Assembly: GCA_934343915.1 (NCBI GenBank)
Contig: CAKRIL010000009.1
Coordinates: forward strand, 21,192-85,191
Length of the DNA: 64,000 bases
Reading direction: 5' to 3'
Source: an uncultured Lachnospiraceae bacterium
Lineage (GTDB): Bacteria > Bacillota > Clostridia > Lachnospirales > Lachnospiraceae
The position numbers and the translations under genes were made by a program. This document shows, piece after piece, positions 8,086 through 17,593 of this stretch. Every line of letters begins with the position of its first letter. Within the stretch, counting starts at the first letter, position 1. Under the pieces are notes generated by a model. That model had not been told where the DNA came from. It searched no databases and saw nothing but the letters and a program-made list of their open reading frames with translations.

Positions 8086-9822
8086 TTAATCTTTTTTCTT
8101 ATTTTTCTGCTTCTCGCGCTTCTCTCTTAAGCGGCGCTCAACTCCGAAGTCGACTCTGCCCTTCTCATTCCTTGCGCTGCCGTCGCGTCCGATGCGCTCC
8201 TTCTTACGGCGCTCATCCCTTGCCGGCTTCTCGCTCTTTTCGCGGCGGTCATCTCTTCCTGACTTCTCACTCTTCTCACGGTGCTCGTCCCTGTCGGCTC
8301 TGCTGCCCTTGAAGCGGTGCTCACCGCGTCCATCCCTGCGGCGGTCATCACGCTCACCTCGGTGCTCATCGCGTCCATCTCTGCGTCCGCCACTGCGGCC
8401 CTTCTCATCGTCAAAGTGTCTCGCACGTCTTGGCTTGTACACCTCAACAGGAATGTCCTCGAGCTCCTCACCCATGTGCATCTTAAGGAATGCAGCTGCG
8501 AGCTCCATTGCAGTCACATCATCATCATTCATCTTATCTGCAATAATCTTGGTCATCTTGGTTAAATCCTTCTCGTTTCTAACCTCCATAACCTTAGAGA
8601 GAATCTTCTGTGCCTTCACTGCCGTTATATCTGCGGCGGATGGAATTGTGCGAGCCTTAACCTTGGTATGGCACACATTCTCAATCTCTCTTATCTTGTA
8701 TATCTCTCTGCCCACAACCAGTGTGAAGGAACGCCCGGTCTTTCCGGCTCTTCCCGTTCTGCCGATTCTGTGTACATAATATTCGATGTCCTGCGGTACG
8801 TCATAGTTAAATACTGCCTCGACATCATCGACATCAATTCCTCTCGCAGCAACATCCGTTGCAATGAGAATCTCAACCGTTCCGTTCCTGAAGCCGTTCA
8901 TAACCTTGTCACGCTGGAACTGTGACATATCGCCGTGAAGTCCCTCTGCGAAATATCCTCTTCCCTTCAATTCCTCGGTGAGGTCGTCAACCATCTTCTT
9001 GGTATTACAGAAAATGAGTGAGCGCTTAGGGTTGTAATAATCCAAAAGTCTTGCCGTCACTTCTGCCTTATTCTGACGCTGAACCTCATAATAATACTGT
9101 TTTACAAGAGGAATCGTCACTTCCTTTGCCGCAACCTTAACGTGAACCGCATCCTTCTGATAGGTGTGGGTTATATCAAGAATCGGCTTTGGCATTGTTG
9201 CGGAAAACAGTGCCGTCTGATGGTTCTCAGGAATTTCCTTAAGAATAGTCTCAATATCCTCGCGAAAGCCCATATTGAGCATCTCATCCGCCTCATCAAG
9301 AACAATAGCCTTTATGTTCTCAAGACGCAGTGTATGTCTCCTCATATGATCCATGACACGCCCCGGAGTTCCGACAATTATTGATACATTCCCCTTGAGT
9401 GAACGAATCTGCTTCGCTATATCCTGTCCTCCGTAGATAGGAAGAACCTTGATTCCGTGCATGAACTTGGCGAATTTGCGAAGCTCATCCGCAGCCTGAA
9501 TTGCAAGCTCTCTCGTAGGACAGAGTATTATGCACTGTACTCCCTCAACAGAAGGGTCTATTCTCTGTATCATCGGGATTCCGAATGCTGCCGTCTTACC
9601 GGTTCCTGTCTGTGCCTGACCAAGTACGTCCCTTCCCTCCAAAAGAGCCGGAATCGCCTGCTGCTGAATAGGTGTCATCACCTCAAAGCCCATCTCCTGC
9701 ACTGCCCGTATGATTCGCTCATCAATAGGCGCATCCTCGTATCTCACTGCATCCGATACAGCCTCGCTGTTCTTAACCTCATTAGCATCATTGGTCACGT
9801 TGTCTGTTTTACTTTTTTCCAT
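8086..9822 (-). CDS. DEAD-box ATP-dependent RNA helicase
   Basis: A 578-residue CshA/DeaD-type helicase for RNA unwinding, probably in mRNA decay, ribosome assembly or cold adaptation. Visible motifs in order are the Q-motif (TPIQQQAIP), motif I AQTGTGKT (about 75-82), motif Ia PTRELA, motif II LDEADEML, motif III SAT, and motif VI HRIGRTGRAG near residue 350. From about residue 470 to the end is a low-complexity Arg/Asp/Lys/Glu tail (repeated RD-, DRR- and EKS-like units), a likely RNA-binding extension. It lies 31 bp downstream of the GGDEF gene, so the two may share a transcript, and it is closed by a good terminator. Confidence 0.93.
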   Translation of the reverse strand: MEKSKTDNVTNDANEVKNSEAVSDAVRYEDAPIDERIIRAVQEMGFEVMTPIQQQAIPALLEGRDVLGQAQTGTGKTAAFGIPMIQRIDPSVEGVQCIILCPTRELAIQAADELRKFAKFMHGIKVLPIYGGQDIAKQIRSLKGNVSIIVGTPGRVMDHMRRHTLRLENIKAIVLDEADEMLNMGFREDIETILKEIPENHQTALFSATMPKPILDITHTYQKDAVHVKVAAKEVTIPLVKQYYYEVQRQNKAEVTARLLDYYNPKRSLIFCNTKKMVDDLTEELKGRGYFAEGLHGDMSQFQRDKVMNGFRNGTVEILIATDVAARGIDVDDVEAVFNYDVPQDIEYYVHRIGRTGRAGKTGRSFTLVVGREIYKIREIENVCHTKVKARTIPSAADITAVKAQKILSKVMEVRNEKDLTKMTKIIADKMNDDDVTAMELAAAFLKMHMGEELEDIPVEVYKPRRARHFDDEKGRSGGRRDGRDEHRGERDDRRRDGRGEHRFKGSRADRDEHREKSEKSGRDDRREKSEKPARDERRKKERIGRDGSARNEKGRVDFGVERRLREKREKQKNKKKD

Positions 9823-9852
9823 TAATTTAATTACTCTCTGCTTTCTATTATA

Positions 9853-11193
9853 TTAGTACTTTCTTCTGTCAATTCCTGCCCTCTTATAATACTCAGCCTT
9901 ATCCTGATACATCCGCTTCTCTGCCTCCGTCAACAAAGCATCCGGGATCCTCGGTGCCTTATGAGTCCACACCTCACCTACAGCCATATTGACGTCATGC
10001 TGCTTCATATCCTCTTTAAGAAGTCCTACCCGCTCGTCGAGAGATTCCTTTGTTACACCGTCGGCAACAGCTAAGAATTCATCTCCGCCTATTCTGAACA
10101 AGCCATAGCCGCTGAACACTCTCTGCAAGCTTTCGCAGGCATTTTTAAGAAGTCTGTCGCCCATCTCGTGTCCTTCGGTATCATTCACCTTCTTAAGACC
10201 TGTGACATCACAATACACGATTCCGAGGCTTCTGTCCTCATCAACCGTGTTCATATACTTGTTAAGTGCATATCTGTTTCCCAGCCCGGTCAACTGGTCA
10301 CTATAGCTCATAACTTTAAGTTCCCTCACAAGATTTCTTTCTCTGATGCAGGATATGATAAAATGCCCTAATATGTGCAGAATATTGGATGCATATTTTA
10401 TTGCACTCGCAGGAGGATTATCCACACCGTAAAAACCTATTGCCTGCTTGTTGTCATAAAGAGGCACGACAACAAGTGAGTGTATATCCTGCCGCTTTAA
10501 ATTATCGTACTGCAGCGGATCGCTCTCCCTGATATCCTCCAAATCAACTATCACAATGTGTCTGTTTTCGGCAAAATTCCTATACCAGTCGGCACATACC
10601 TCCTCAGGAACGTTCTGCAGTGTATCCTTCTGCGACTCAACACCGACCGCCGACCACTCGTAGGTATTATCATCCCCTCCAAGCTCGTTCTTCTCAAAAA
10701 TATATGTCCTCTCTCCGTGCAATGCCTTGCCTATGTATTCAAGCACTATCTGCAATGATAAATCGGGCGTAGGTGCCTGAAGTGCAATTCTGAGTGCCTC
10801 ATTCGACATAGCCTCGATATTCTCATACCGGCTGGCTTCCCCGCAATCATAGGTATGGCCCGCCGCATCGGCATCAATTGCAATCTCCACTCTGTACCTT
10901 CTGCCGCTGTCGGTGACAACAGTATCCTTAATGGCAAAATTCTTATTGAGAAGTGGATTGTAATGTCCCCACTCTATAAATTCACCCTCACGCAGCCGGC
11001 TGTTGTTACAAGCAGCACAAGGTGCCGCACAGTGTTGCAGCACCTCATAGCATTTTTTTCCCGAAACTTCGTCTAACGAATGAATTCCATACATCATGAG
11101 TGCTTTTTTGTTCATATATACCAATTCATCCGTATCTATGTCCGAAGCGTACACACATTCGTTCATATTTTCAAAAAATTCCCAAATTTTCAT
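9853..11193 (-). CDS. PAS-GAF-GGDEF diguanylate cyclase
   Basis: A cytoplasmic protein of about 446 residues. Residues 1-110 form a PAS-like sensor containing a Cys cluster (CYEVLQHCAAPCAAC) that could bind metal or sense redox. Residues about 125-290 resemble GAF. The C-terminal 160 residues are a GGDEF domain with intact RIGGDEF (about 369-373) and SDQLTGLGNR at its start, so it probably makes c-di-GMP. No membrane segment is visible. I start at the ATG at 11193; an in-frame GTG at 11202 is too close to AAGGA to be favoured, though ATG spacing is slightly long. A promoter lies at 11243-11271, and the helicase gene follows 31 bp downstream. Confidence 0.88.
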   Translation of the reverse strand: MKIWEFFENMNECVYASDIDTDELVYMNKKALMMYGIHSLDEVSGKKCYEVLQHCAAPCAACNNSRLREGEFIEWGHYNPLLNKNFAIKDTVVTDSGRRYRVEIAIDADAAGHTYDCGEASRYENIEAMSNEALRIALQAPTPDLSLQIVLEYIGKALHGERTYIFEKNELGGDDNTYEWSAVGVESQKDTLQNVPEEVCADWYRNFAENRHIVIVDLEDIRESDPLQYDNLKRQDIHSLVVVPLYDNKQAIGFYGVDNPPASAIKYASNILHILGHFIISCIRERNLVRELKVMSYSDQLTGLGNRYALNKYMNTVDEDRSLGIVYCDVTGLKKVNDTEGHEMGDRLLKNACESLQRVFSGYGLFRIGGDEFLAVADGVTKESLDERVGLLKEDMKQHDVNMAVGEVWTHKAPRIPDALLTEAEKRMYQDKAEYYKRAGIDRRKY

Positions 11194-11242
11194 GGCATAC
11201 ACTATCCTTGTTTTCTAACAGTATATTGACGAATACATGTCT

Positions 11243-11271
11243 ATTATACTTACTTGTACCCGAAAATTCAA
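11243..11271 (-). promoter_or_regulatory. Sigma-A promoter of the GGDEF gene
   Basis: Minus strand TTGAAT (11266-11271), 17-bp spacer, TATAAT (11243-11248), about 50 bp upstream of the start codon. Confidence 0.75.
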
Positions 11272-11283
11272 GGAAACTTTTGA

Positions 11284-13344
11284 CTATTCATTTACAATAT
11301 TATAGTAGGATTTTGACGTAATTCTGTACACAATGACGTAAAATACGGCAAAAACAAGCACGCATACAACATTCACCAGTGCAAAGAAGCTCTTATCGTA
11401 AAAGCCGAAGCACATTAAAAGCTTATTCACAATAGGAAATGCAAACGCAAGATGAACGCACGCCGCCACTATAGGAAGAAAGAACACGGTAAGCATCTGT
11501 GAATTGATGCTTGACTTAATATCCTTCTTGGTCATGCCGAGCTTTTTCATAATCTCGAAGCGTCCGCTGTCCTCATAGCCCTCGGTCACCTGCTTATAAT
11601 ATATGATAAGCACCGTAGCAAGCACAAACACGATTCCGAGGAAAATTGCAAGGAACAATAGTGTGCCGAACATCGTGTAGAAATTCTCTCTCTCAACAGC
11701 CCTTCCCTCAACCTGAATATTGCTGATGCCTGTCAGCATTCCTTCAGCATCACTATACTCCTGCCCGAACAACGCTTTGATTTCATTTACAGTGACAATC
11801 TTCTTCGCCTCATCGCCTGTCATGTCGAACTGATAGAACCACTCGATTGACACGATACTGCTGCCGCGTGAATTTTTTATCGGCATCATGGTCACGGCTA
11901 TATCGCTTGGATTATTCACAAAAATGTACATCGTAGGAAGTACGTTAAGCGCCTCAGTTCCGTTCGAGATGAACTTATCAATAACCTTCTTAACCTTATA
12001 ATGCGGTCCGCCATCTCCAACCACAAGCTCGTCAAATGAATTGGTCTTAGAGCTTCCCATTCCCTTCGTGAAGCATACTGCCGCCTCATCATCAGCAAGC
12101 TCAAGCTTATCCCCACTCAGTCTATTGTAGTCGTCAGCTGAAATTGCAAAAATCATGTAAGTCTGCGCCGATTGTCCGAGATTGAGGCTTGAATAATTTT
12201 CCTCCCAGCCCACAATCTTTCCACCATCAAGCATCGCACCGAATATTGCCGCCGAATAGTCGACAACGTCCTTAAGCTCTCCCCCTGTCCTGCTTACGCT
12301 GTCCGCCACAGCTTCCTTCATTTTTTCCATATAATTATCCATACTCTGATAATCGTCAAATGTGACCGTAACGTCAATATCCTTCGGGTATCTGTTTCTT
12401 ATAACGCTCTCCTCACCCGCATACAGACATACCGTTGACGAGAGCATGACAAGCACCATGGTGCAGAGCACGCATATTGACGCGAGACCTGCACCGTTTC
12501 TCTTCATCCGGTACAGCATTGATGATACCGACACAAAATGGTTAGTCTTATAATAGTAATGCTTATTCTTCTGAAGTATCCGGCAAAGAGTGACGGAACC
12601 CGCGATAAACAACAGATAAGTCCCTATTATTACCATAATTACTGCGACAAAGAACATGGAAAGTGCCATAGTCGGATCCTCTATCGTCACCGCAATATAA
12701 TATGCTCCTCCAAGGATAACGACACCGCACAGTGCGATGAACCAGTTAGCCTTCGGCGGTTTCTCTCCCTTGTTATCACTCTTTAGCAGCTCGACCGTGT
12801 CTGACATTTTTATTTGTCGTACCATATTAAAAAACAATAGTACATATATAGCTCCGAAAACCTTCATTGTCATTAAAAGTGCCTCGGCATTGACCTTTAT
12901 ATTGTAATTATTCTCCCCATTTATTGTATGCATCACGGCAATTTCACCAAGCTTTGCAAACACCATTCCGAACACAAGTCCTATACTTATTGATATGAAT
13001 GCAATCTGAACGCTCTCCCAGAATAATATTCTCGCAAGATTACCTTTTCCCATACCGAGCACATTGTACAGTCCGAATTCCTTTTTCCTCCTCTTCATAA
13101 GAAAAGAGTTCGTGTAAAAAAGGAATATGACCGCAAAAATCATTATAACGTAGGTTCCCATGCCAAGCATTTCCGTCACAAAGGATCCTCCGCGCACCGT
13201 CTTAAGCATCGTATCGCCCGCGAGAAATGCAATTATATAGAACATCATGACCATTCCCGTACATGTCAGTATGTACGGAAGATACAGTCTCTTATTTTTT
13301 CTTATACCATCCCACGCAAGGTGCGGATAAAAGCCTATTCCCAT
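11284..13344 (-). CDS. BceB-type ABC transporter permease (antimicrobial-peptide resistance/sensing)
   Basis: A 686-residue FtsX-superfamily permease with the BceB layout. About four N-terminal membrane segments are followed by a pair near residues 200-260 and another near 290-310. A large extracellular domain of about 210 residues comes next (roughly 315-530), then three C-terminal helices. BceAB transporters free lipid II-cycle targets from bacitracin-like peptides and report flux to an intramembrane kinase. The ATG is 3 bp after the ATPase stop, with the ribosome site AGAGAGGGG inside the ATPase gene. The adjacent kinase and regulator complete the module. The actual peptide detected is unknown. 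Confidence 0.9.
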   Translation of the reverse strand: MGIGFYPHLAWDGIRKNKRLYLPYILTCTGMVMMFYIIAFLAGDTMLKTVRGGSFVTEMLGMGTYVIMIFAVIFLFYTNSFLMKRRKKEFGLYNVLGMGKGNLARILFWESVQIAFISISIGLVFGMVFAKLGEIAVMHTINGENNYNIKVNAEALLMTMKVFGAIYVLLFFNMVRQIKMSDTVELLKSDNKGEKPPKANWFIALCGVVILGGAYYIAVTIEDPTMALSMFFVAVIMVIIGTYLLFIAGSVTLCRILQKNKHYYYKTNHFVSVSSMLYRMKRNGAGLASICVLCTMVLVMLSSTVCLYAGEESVIRNRYPKDIDVTVTFDDYQSMDNYMEKMKEAVADSVSRTGGELKDVVDYSAAIFGAMLDGGKIVGWEENYSSLNLGQSAQTYMIFAISADDYNRLSGDKLELADDEAAVCFTKGMGSSKTNSFDELVVGDGGPHYKVKKVIDKFISNGTEALNVLPTMYIFVNNPSDIAVTMMPIKNSRGSSIVSIEWFYQFDMTGDEAKKIVTVNEIKALFGQEYSDAEGMLTGISNIQVEGRAVERENFYTMFGTLLFLAIFLGIVFVLATVLIIYYKQVTEGYEDSGRFEIMKKLGMTKKDIKSSINSQMLTVFFLPIVAACVHLAFAFPIVNKLLMCFGFYDKSFFALVNVVCVLVFAVFYVIVYRITSKSYYNIVNE

Positions 13345-13347
13345 CTG

Positions 13348-14130
13348 TCATTCCCCTCTCTGCCCTTCACCGTTCTTACTGCCCGTCGCAAGCACGGTCA
13401 ATGTATCAGCTATCTTCCTGTAAAATTCATCCTTGGAATCATCACCTCGGTATATCTGATGGAACACCTCACCGTCCTTTATGAACAACACTCTCCCCGC
13501 ATGGCTCGCCGCCTTCGCTGAATGTGTCACCATCAGAATTGTCTGCCCTGTCTCATTAATCTCCCCGAACAGTCTCAACAGCTCATCCGTCGACTTGGAA
13601 TCAAGTGCTCCCGTCGGCTCATCGGCAAGTATTATGCTTGGGTTGATTATAAGTGCTCTTGCCACTGCCGCCCTCTGCTTCTGTCCGCCCGACACCTCAT
13701 ACGGATACTTTTTTAATAACGGTTCAATTCCAAGCTGTACCGCAAGCGGTATGAGCCTTCTCCTCATTTCAGCATACTTCTCTCCGGCAAGCACAAGTGG
13801 AAGATATATGTTGTCCTCGATTGTGAACGTGTCAAGCAGGTTAAAGTCCTGAAACACAAAGCCGAGCTTATCACGTCTGAGCTGTGCAAGCTCCTTCTCA
13901 CTCAGCTGTGACAAGTCCTGCCCCTCAAGCCTTATCCTTCCCCCTGTCGGCTTATCAAGTGCCGCAAGTATATTCAGGAGTGTCGTCTTACCTGAACCGG
14001 ACTCACCCATAACCGCCACATATTCACCCTTCTCAACGAGGAACGACACATTCTTTAAGGCCTCGACCTTGTTTCCCCCGAACCTTGTTGTGTATGTCTT
14101 TTTGATATTAGCTGCCTCTAAAATACTCAT
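13348..14130 (-). CDS. BceA-type ABC transporter ATP-binding protein
   Basis: A 260-residue ATPase of the LolD/MacB/BceA branch. The start at 14130 follows GGAGGGAAAAG; an upstream ATG at 14154 lacks a ribosome site. Motifs are Walker A GESGSGKTT, Q-loop FQDFNLL, signature VSGGQKQR, Walker B ILADEPTGALD and H-loop VTHS. It powers the 686-aa permease encoded 3 bp downstream. A terminator-like hairpin separates it from the kinase gene, so the ATPase-permease pair probably has its own promoter induced by the regulator. Confidence 0.92.
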   Translation of the reverse strand: MSILEAANIKKTYTTRFGGNKVEALKNVSFLVEKGEYVAVMGESGSGKTTLLNILAALDKPTGGRIRLEGQDLSQLSEKELAQLRRDKLGFVFQDFNLLDTFTIEDNIYLPLVLAGEKYAEMRRRLIPLAVQLGIEPLLKKYPYEVSGGQKQRAAVARALIINPSIILADEPTGALDSKSTDELLRLFGEINETGQTILMVTHSAKAASHAGRVLFIKDGEVFHQIYRGDDSKDEFYRKIADTLTVLATGSKNGEGQRGE

Positions 14131-14242
14131 CTTTTCCCTCCATATCAGCTGCATTGATTCTTTGTCCGCTGCAAAGTCACTTGACCGTACAGCATATTAT
14201 TCTTAATTTATATTTCCTCCTCATGACACTACTATAACAAAA

Positions 14243-14281
14243 GAGGAAATGTATCTCCATTGCATCGGCTTACATTTCCTC
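14243..14281 (-). terminator. Terminator between kinase and ATPase genes of the Bce module
   Basis: Perfect 11-bp stem GAGGAAATGTA / TACATTTCCTC with a 17-nt loop followed by TTTTGTT on the minus strand. Just before it, at 14290-14305, lies CTTAC-TTTTTT-GTAAG. That repeat resembles the TTACA-N4-TGTAA pattern of BceR operators but sits on the kinase side of the terminator. Confidence 0.65.
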
Positions 14282-14311
14282 ATTCAAATCTTACTTTTTT
14301 GTAAGAAATTC

Positions 14312-15346
14312 TCATTCTACTTCAAGCTTATTTCTCTCAAGCTCAATCACAATCTCTGTACCCTGTCCCGGAACTGATGCAGCCGTTATATTATGCCCTA
14401 AGTTACTGCATATCCGCCTGCACAGATACAGACCGATTCCGCTTGCCTTTCTGTCCATGCGCCCATTAAAGCCGGTATAACCCTTGTCAAATATTCTCGG
14501 TAAATCTTCAGGCGCTATTCCGATTCCTGTATCTTTTATAATAAGCTTATTGTCCTCACAGCTTATCTTAACGCTTCCGCTTGACGTATATTTCACCGCG
14601 TTGGTCAATACCTGCTCCACAACAAAGCCCAGCCACTTTTCATCAGTCAGCACCTGCTTGTCAATCGTGTCATAGACAAGTGAAAGCTTCTTCATTATGA
14701 ACTGCGGTGCAAGCTTTCTTATCGCAGGACGTATTATATCATCCAGCCTGTACTCCTTAAGCACATAGTCCGTCGAATCCGAATCAAGCCTTAAGAAGCA
14801 CAGCACCATCTCAACATACTGTTCAATCCTCATAAGCTCCATTCTTAAGCGCCTCGAATCCTCCGTATCCTGTTTTTGAAGGATAAGGTGCATCGATGCA
14901 ATCGGTGTCTTTATCTGGTGCGCCCACATCGTATAGTAGTCCACCATGTCGGCATATTTCATGTTCATCGAATCCCCTAGCCTCATTCCGCTCTCTTTCA
15001 GCTTTCTTATGACCTCCAAAAGCTGAACCTGCATTAGGTCGTCCGAATCTACGATTTTTTCCAGTTCCTCATCGCCAAGTATTTTGACGAACTCTCCGTC
15101 ATCTCCGACTGTATTTTGCAGGATTTCCTGCATTCTTTTCCACTTGCCGTACTTCATGCAGGCATCGAGTGTGAGTGCCGTGAGAATTATCACGAAGCTT
15201 ACAAGTGTCGGATATGCGGCAGCCTTTAAGGTTATTCCGTACATTCCGAAGGTGAACAAAAAGACAGCACAGCACACCGCGAACACGGCAAGCTCCTTCT
15301 TCCTTCCGAGTATGTATTTTAATACAAATTGAAGTCTGTTTTTCAT
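14312..15346 (-). CDS. BceS-type intramembrane-sensing histidine kinase
   Basis: A 344-residue kinase. Two membrane helices near residues 15-55 are separated by only a few residues, so there is no extracellular sensor domain. This is the hallmark of kinases that read the state of a BceAB transporter. The dimerisation/phosphoacceptor segment is WAHQIKTPIASM (His about 143). The ATPase part has N-box EQVLTNAVKY, G1 DTGIGI and G2 ASGIGLYL. It phosphorylates the response regulator encoded 13 bp upstream, and its start follows AAAGGGGATTAGC. The call is firm; the stimulus is inferred from the transporter type. Confidence 0.92.
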   Translation of the reverse strand: MKNRLQFVLKYILGRKKELAVFAVCCAVFLFTFGMYGITLKAAAYPTLVSFVIILTALTLDACMKYGKWKRMQEILQNTVGDDGEFVKILGDEELEKIVDSDDLMQVQLLEVIRKLKESGMRLGDSMNMKYADMVDYYTMWAHQIKTPIASMHLILQKQDTEDSRRLRMELMRIEQYVEMVLCFLRLDSDSTDYVLKEYRLDDIIRPAIRKLAPQFIMKKLSLVYDTIDKQVLTDEKWLGFVVEQVLTNAVKYTSSGSVKISCEDNKLIIKDTGIGIAPEDLPRIFDKGYTGFNGRMDRKASGIGLYLCRRICSNLGHNITAASVPGQGTEIVIELERNKLEVE

Positions 15347-15359
15347 GCTAATCCCCTTT

Positions 15360-16028
15360 TTACACTATGTATCCGACTCCGAACTTTGTCGTTATGAAGC
15401 CCTTAAGCCCTGCATTGTCGAGCTTCTTTCTCAACCTGTTCACATTCACCGTGAGCGTGTTCTCGTCCACGAAGCTGTCACTCTCCCACAGCTTCTCCAT
15501 AAGGCTCTCGCGGCTCACGACCTTGCCCCTGTTCTCCATGAGCGAGAGAAGTATCTTGTACTCATTCTTCGTCAAATCTATATTGTTTCCCTGATACGTC
15601 AGCGTATTGTCAGCCGTGTTAAGCATTGCTCCCTTGTGCTCGATTATGCTCACCGATGCGGCAAAATCATAGCTTCTTCTGAGCATCGCAGACAGCTTGG
15701 CGATAAGGACATTTCTGTCGAACGGCTTCGCTATAAAATCGTCCGCTCCCATATTCATCGCCATGAGAATATTCATATTGTCAGCCGCAGATGACAGAAA
15801 TATCACCGGAATCTTCGATACCTTTCTTATCTGGCTGCACCAGTAATATCCGTCAAAGTACGGCAACGATATATCAAGCAGCACAAGATGAGGCTGCACC
15901 GCAGCGAACTCCTCCATGACCTTCTCAAAATTCTTCACAATATGCACTTCAAGGCCCCATCCGGCAGCATAATCCGCGATTTCCTTCGCAATTCCCTCGT
16001 CATCCTCAACAAGCAGTATTTTATACAT
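15360..16028 (-). CDS. BceR-type response regulator (OmpR family)
   Basis: A 222-residue two-domain regulator. The start at 16028 follows GGAGGGGTTCAGA; the longer frame to 16043 has no better site. The receiver domain has acidic pocket EDDE (8-11), phosphoacceptor Asp52 in LLDISLP and Lys in IAKPFD. The C-terminal winged-helix DNA-binding domain (about 130-222) ends TTKFGVGY. It should activate the adjacent ATPase-permease genes when phosphorylated by the kinase. It is the first gene of the four-gene module; upstream DNA is AT-rich without a clear consensus promoter. Confidence 0.93.
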   Translation of the reverse strand: MYKILLVEDDEGIAKEIADYAAGWGLEVHIVKNFEKVMEEFAAVQPHLVLLDISLPYFDGYYWCSQIRKVSKIPVIFLSSAADNMNILMAMNMGADDFIAKPFDRNVLIAKLSAMLRRSYDFAASVSIIEHKGAMLNTADNTLTYQGNNIDLTKNEYKILLSLMENRGKVVSRESLMEKLWESDSFVDENTLTVNVNRLRKKLDNAGLKGFITTKFGVGYIV

Positions 16029-16147
16029 TCTGAACCCCTCCAAAAATTCTAAAAACTTTTATTCAAAACGATTTAAATAAAATTAATCTGAATAAAACAT
16101 AACACAAAATCAATATAATTTCGATATATTTTTAACAAAAAATAAAA

Positions 16148-16181
16148 CCGGCACGGAGCTATATGATATGCCCCATGCCGG
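16148..16181 (-). terminator. Rho-independent terminator after rhaA
   Basis: Minus-strand stem CCGGCATGGGGC / GCTCCGTGCCGG (12 bp with G-T pairs) followed by TTTTATTTTTT. It closes the rhamnose operon and insulates the Bce module. Confidence 0.92.
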
Positions 16182-16244
16182 CTTCTGCCTTAATACAACT
16201 GCTTTGTCAATAATATTCGCAATCTGCTTCGCTGCCTGCTAATA

Positions 16245-17510
16245 TTACTGTCTCTTAGAGAGAACGTCCTTCTCGTAAGCGCGTACATCATCAAGCCATG
16301 TAAGACCTGTGCCTGCACCCTTCTTAGCACAGTAGTAGTCCCATACAAGTGCGAACGGAGCTGCCTTGAACTCTTCCTTGTATGCAAGTCTGCCGCTCAC
16401 ATCGCCGTCCTTCTCAATCTTCTTCATGGTGTCAACAGGCTGTAAGAGTGCTGCAAGCATAGCCTTTCTTGTATTGCGGATACCGATTACCCATGCTGCA
16501 ATACGGTTGATTGACGCATCGAAAAAGTCTGTTGCGATGTATGTGTCCTCGAGCTTACCCATGCGCACAAGCTCCTCCATGATGGCTCTTGTCTCATCAT
16601 CGAAGCTTACTACATGGTCTGAATCCCAGCGTACAGGACGTGACACATGTAAGAGTGCGTGGTCAGCGAATGTATACACACCTGAAAGCTTCGCAGATAC
16701 AACCTCTGTCGGATGATAGTGGCCTGTATCGAGCGTCATCATGATATGGTCGCTCTTTTTGTTCATGACATAGCCCATGCAGAACTCATGTGAACCGACC
16801 GTATAGCTCTCAAGTCCGATACCGAATACCTTGGACTCAATTCCGTCCATAACACCCTTAACATCCTTGGTTGCCTCAAAAATCTTGTCATAGCTGTCCT
16901 TAAGTCTGAGTCTTGGAGAGAGTGTATCAACAGGAACCTCCTTGTCGCCATCCGGTGTCCAGTGGTTGATGACACATACCTTGCCTGTCTTTTCATAGAA
17001 ATACTGTCCAATCTTACGGCATCTGATTCCATGCTCAATCCAGAAGCTGCGGACATCATCATCCGCTGCGGAGAGTGTTCCGTTATTGCTCTTCGGATGT
17101 GAGAAGTATGTAGGGTTAAAGTCGAGACCTATATTGTGCTCATTCGCCCAGTCAACCCACTTGTCAAAGTGCTTCGGCTCGATGGCATCTCTGTCAACGA
17201 AGGTGTCAGCCTCTAAGTAGCTTGCATGAAGGTTAAGCTTAAGCTCACCCGGAATGAACTTCATAGCCTCCTCGATGTCCTGTCTTAACTCCTCGGCATT
17301 TCCTGCCTTGCCCGGATAATTTCCGGTCGCCTGAATACCGCCTGTGAGGGCATCATCGCCTTTCTTTTCAAGTCCTGCGACATCATCACCCTGCCAGCAG
17401 TGCATGGAGATAGGAACGCTGTCCGCAATCTCAATCGCTTTGTCTACGTCAACTCCGTACTGTGCGTAGAACTCCTTTGCCATCTGATAACCCTTTTCAA
17501 CATCGTACAT
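16245..17510 (-). CDS. rhaA: L-rhamnose isomerase
   Basis: A 421-residue, full-length cytoplasmic isomerase that converts L-rhamnose to L-rhamnulose using divalent metal. Characteristic segments are SMHCWQGDDV near residue 35, the metal-site region NLHASYLE, HWTPDGDKE, LDTGHYHPTE and SRPVRWDSDHVV. The ATG follows GGCGGAAATTAAA. It lies 83 bp downstream of rhaB and ahead of the operon terminator. Its product is phosphorylated by RhaB. No rhamnulose-1-phosphate aldolase gene is found in the window. Confidence 0.96.
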   Translation of the reverse strand: MYDVEKGYQMAKEFYAQYGVDVDKAIEIADSVPISMHCWQGDDVAGLEKKGDDALTGGIQATGNYPGKAGNAEELRQDIEEAMKFIPGELKLNLHASYLEADTFVDRDAIEPKHFDKWVDWANEHNIGLDFNPTYFSHPKSNNGTLSAADDDVRSFWIEHGIRCRKIGQYFYEKTGKVCVINHWTPDGDKEVPVDTLSPRLRLKDSYDKIFEATKDVKGVMDGIESKVFGIGLESYTVGSHEFCMGYVMNKKSDHIMMTLDTGHYHPTEVVSAKLSGVYTFADHALLHVSRPVRWDSDHVVSFDDETRAIMEELVRMGKLEDTYIATDFFDASINRIAAWVIGIRNTRKAMLAALLQPVDTMKKIEKDGDVSGRLAYKEEFKAAPFALVWDYYCAKKGAGTGLTWLDDVRAYEKDVLSKRQ

Positions 17511-17593
17511 TTTAATTTCCGCCTTTCCTTATTTAATGATTATTATAAGCTGGATAAAAACAATTCCAATTTAACTTCAAAAACTTCCCGATT

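Noticed and set aside
7822..8130. Open frame of 102 codons across element A1
   Set aside because: It lies inside the palindromic repeat and runs into the helicase terminator and gene end; equivalent frames are not kept in other copies.
8190..8420. Repetitive GC-rich stretch as a mobile or satellite repeat
   Set aside because: It encodes the Arg/Asp-rich low-complexity tail of the helicase in frame and needs no other explanation.
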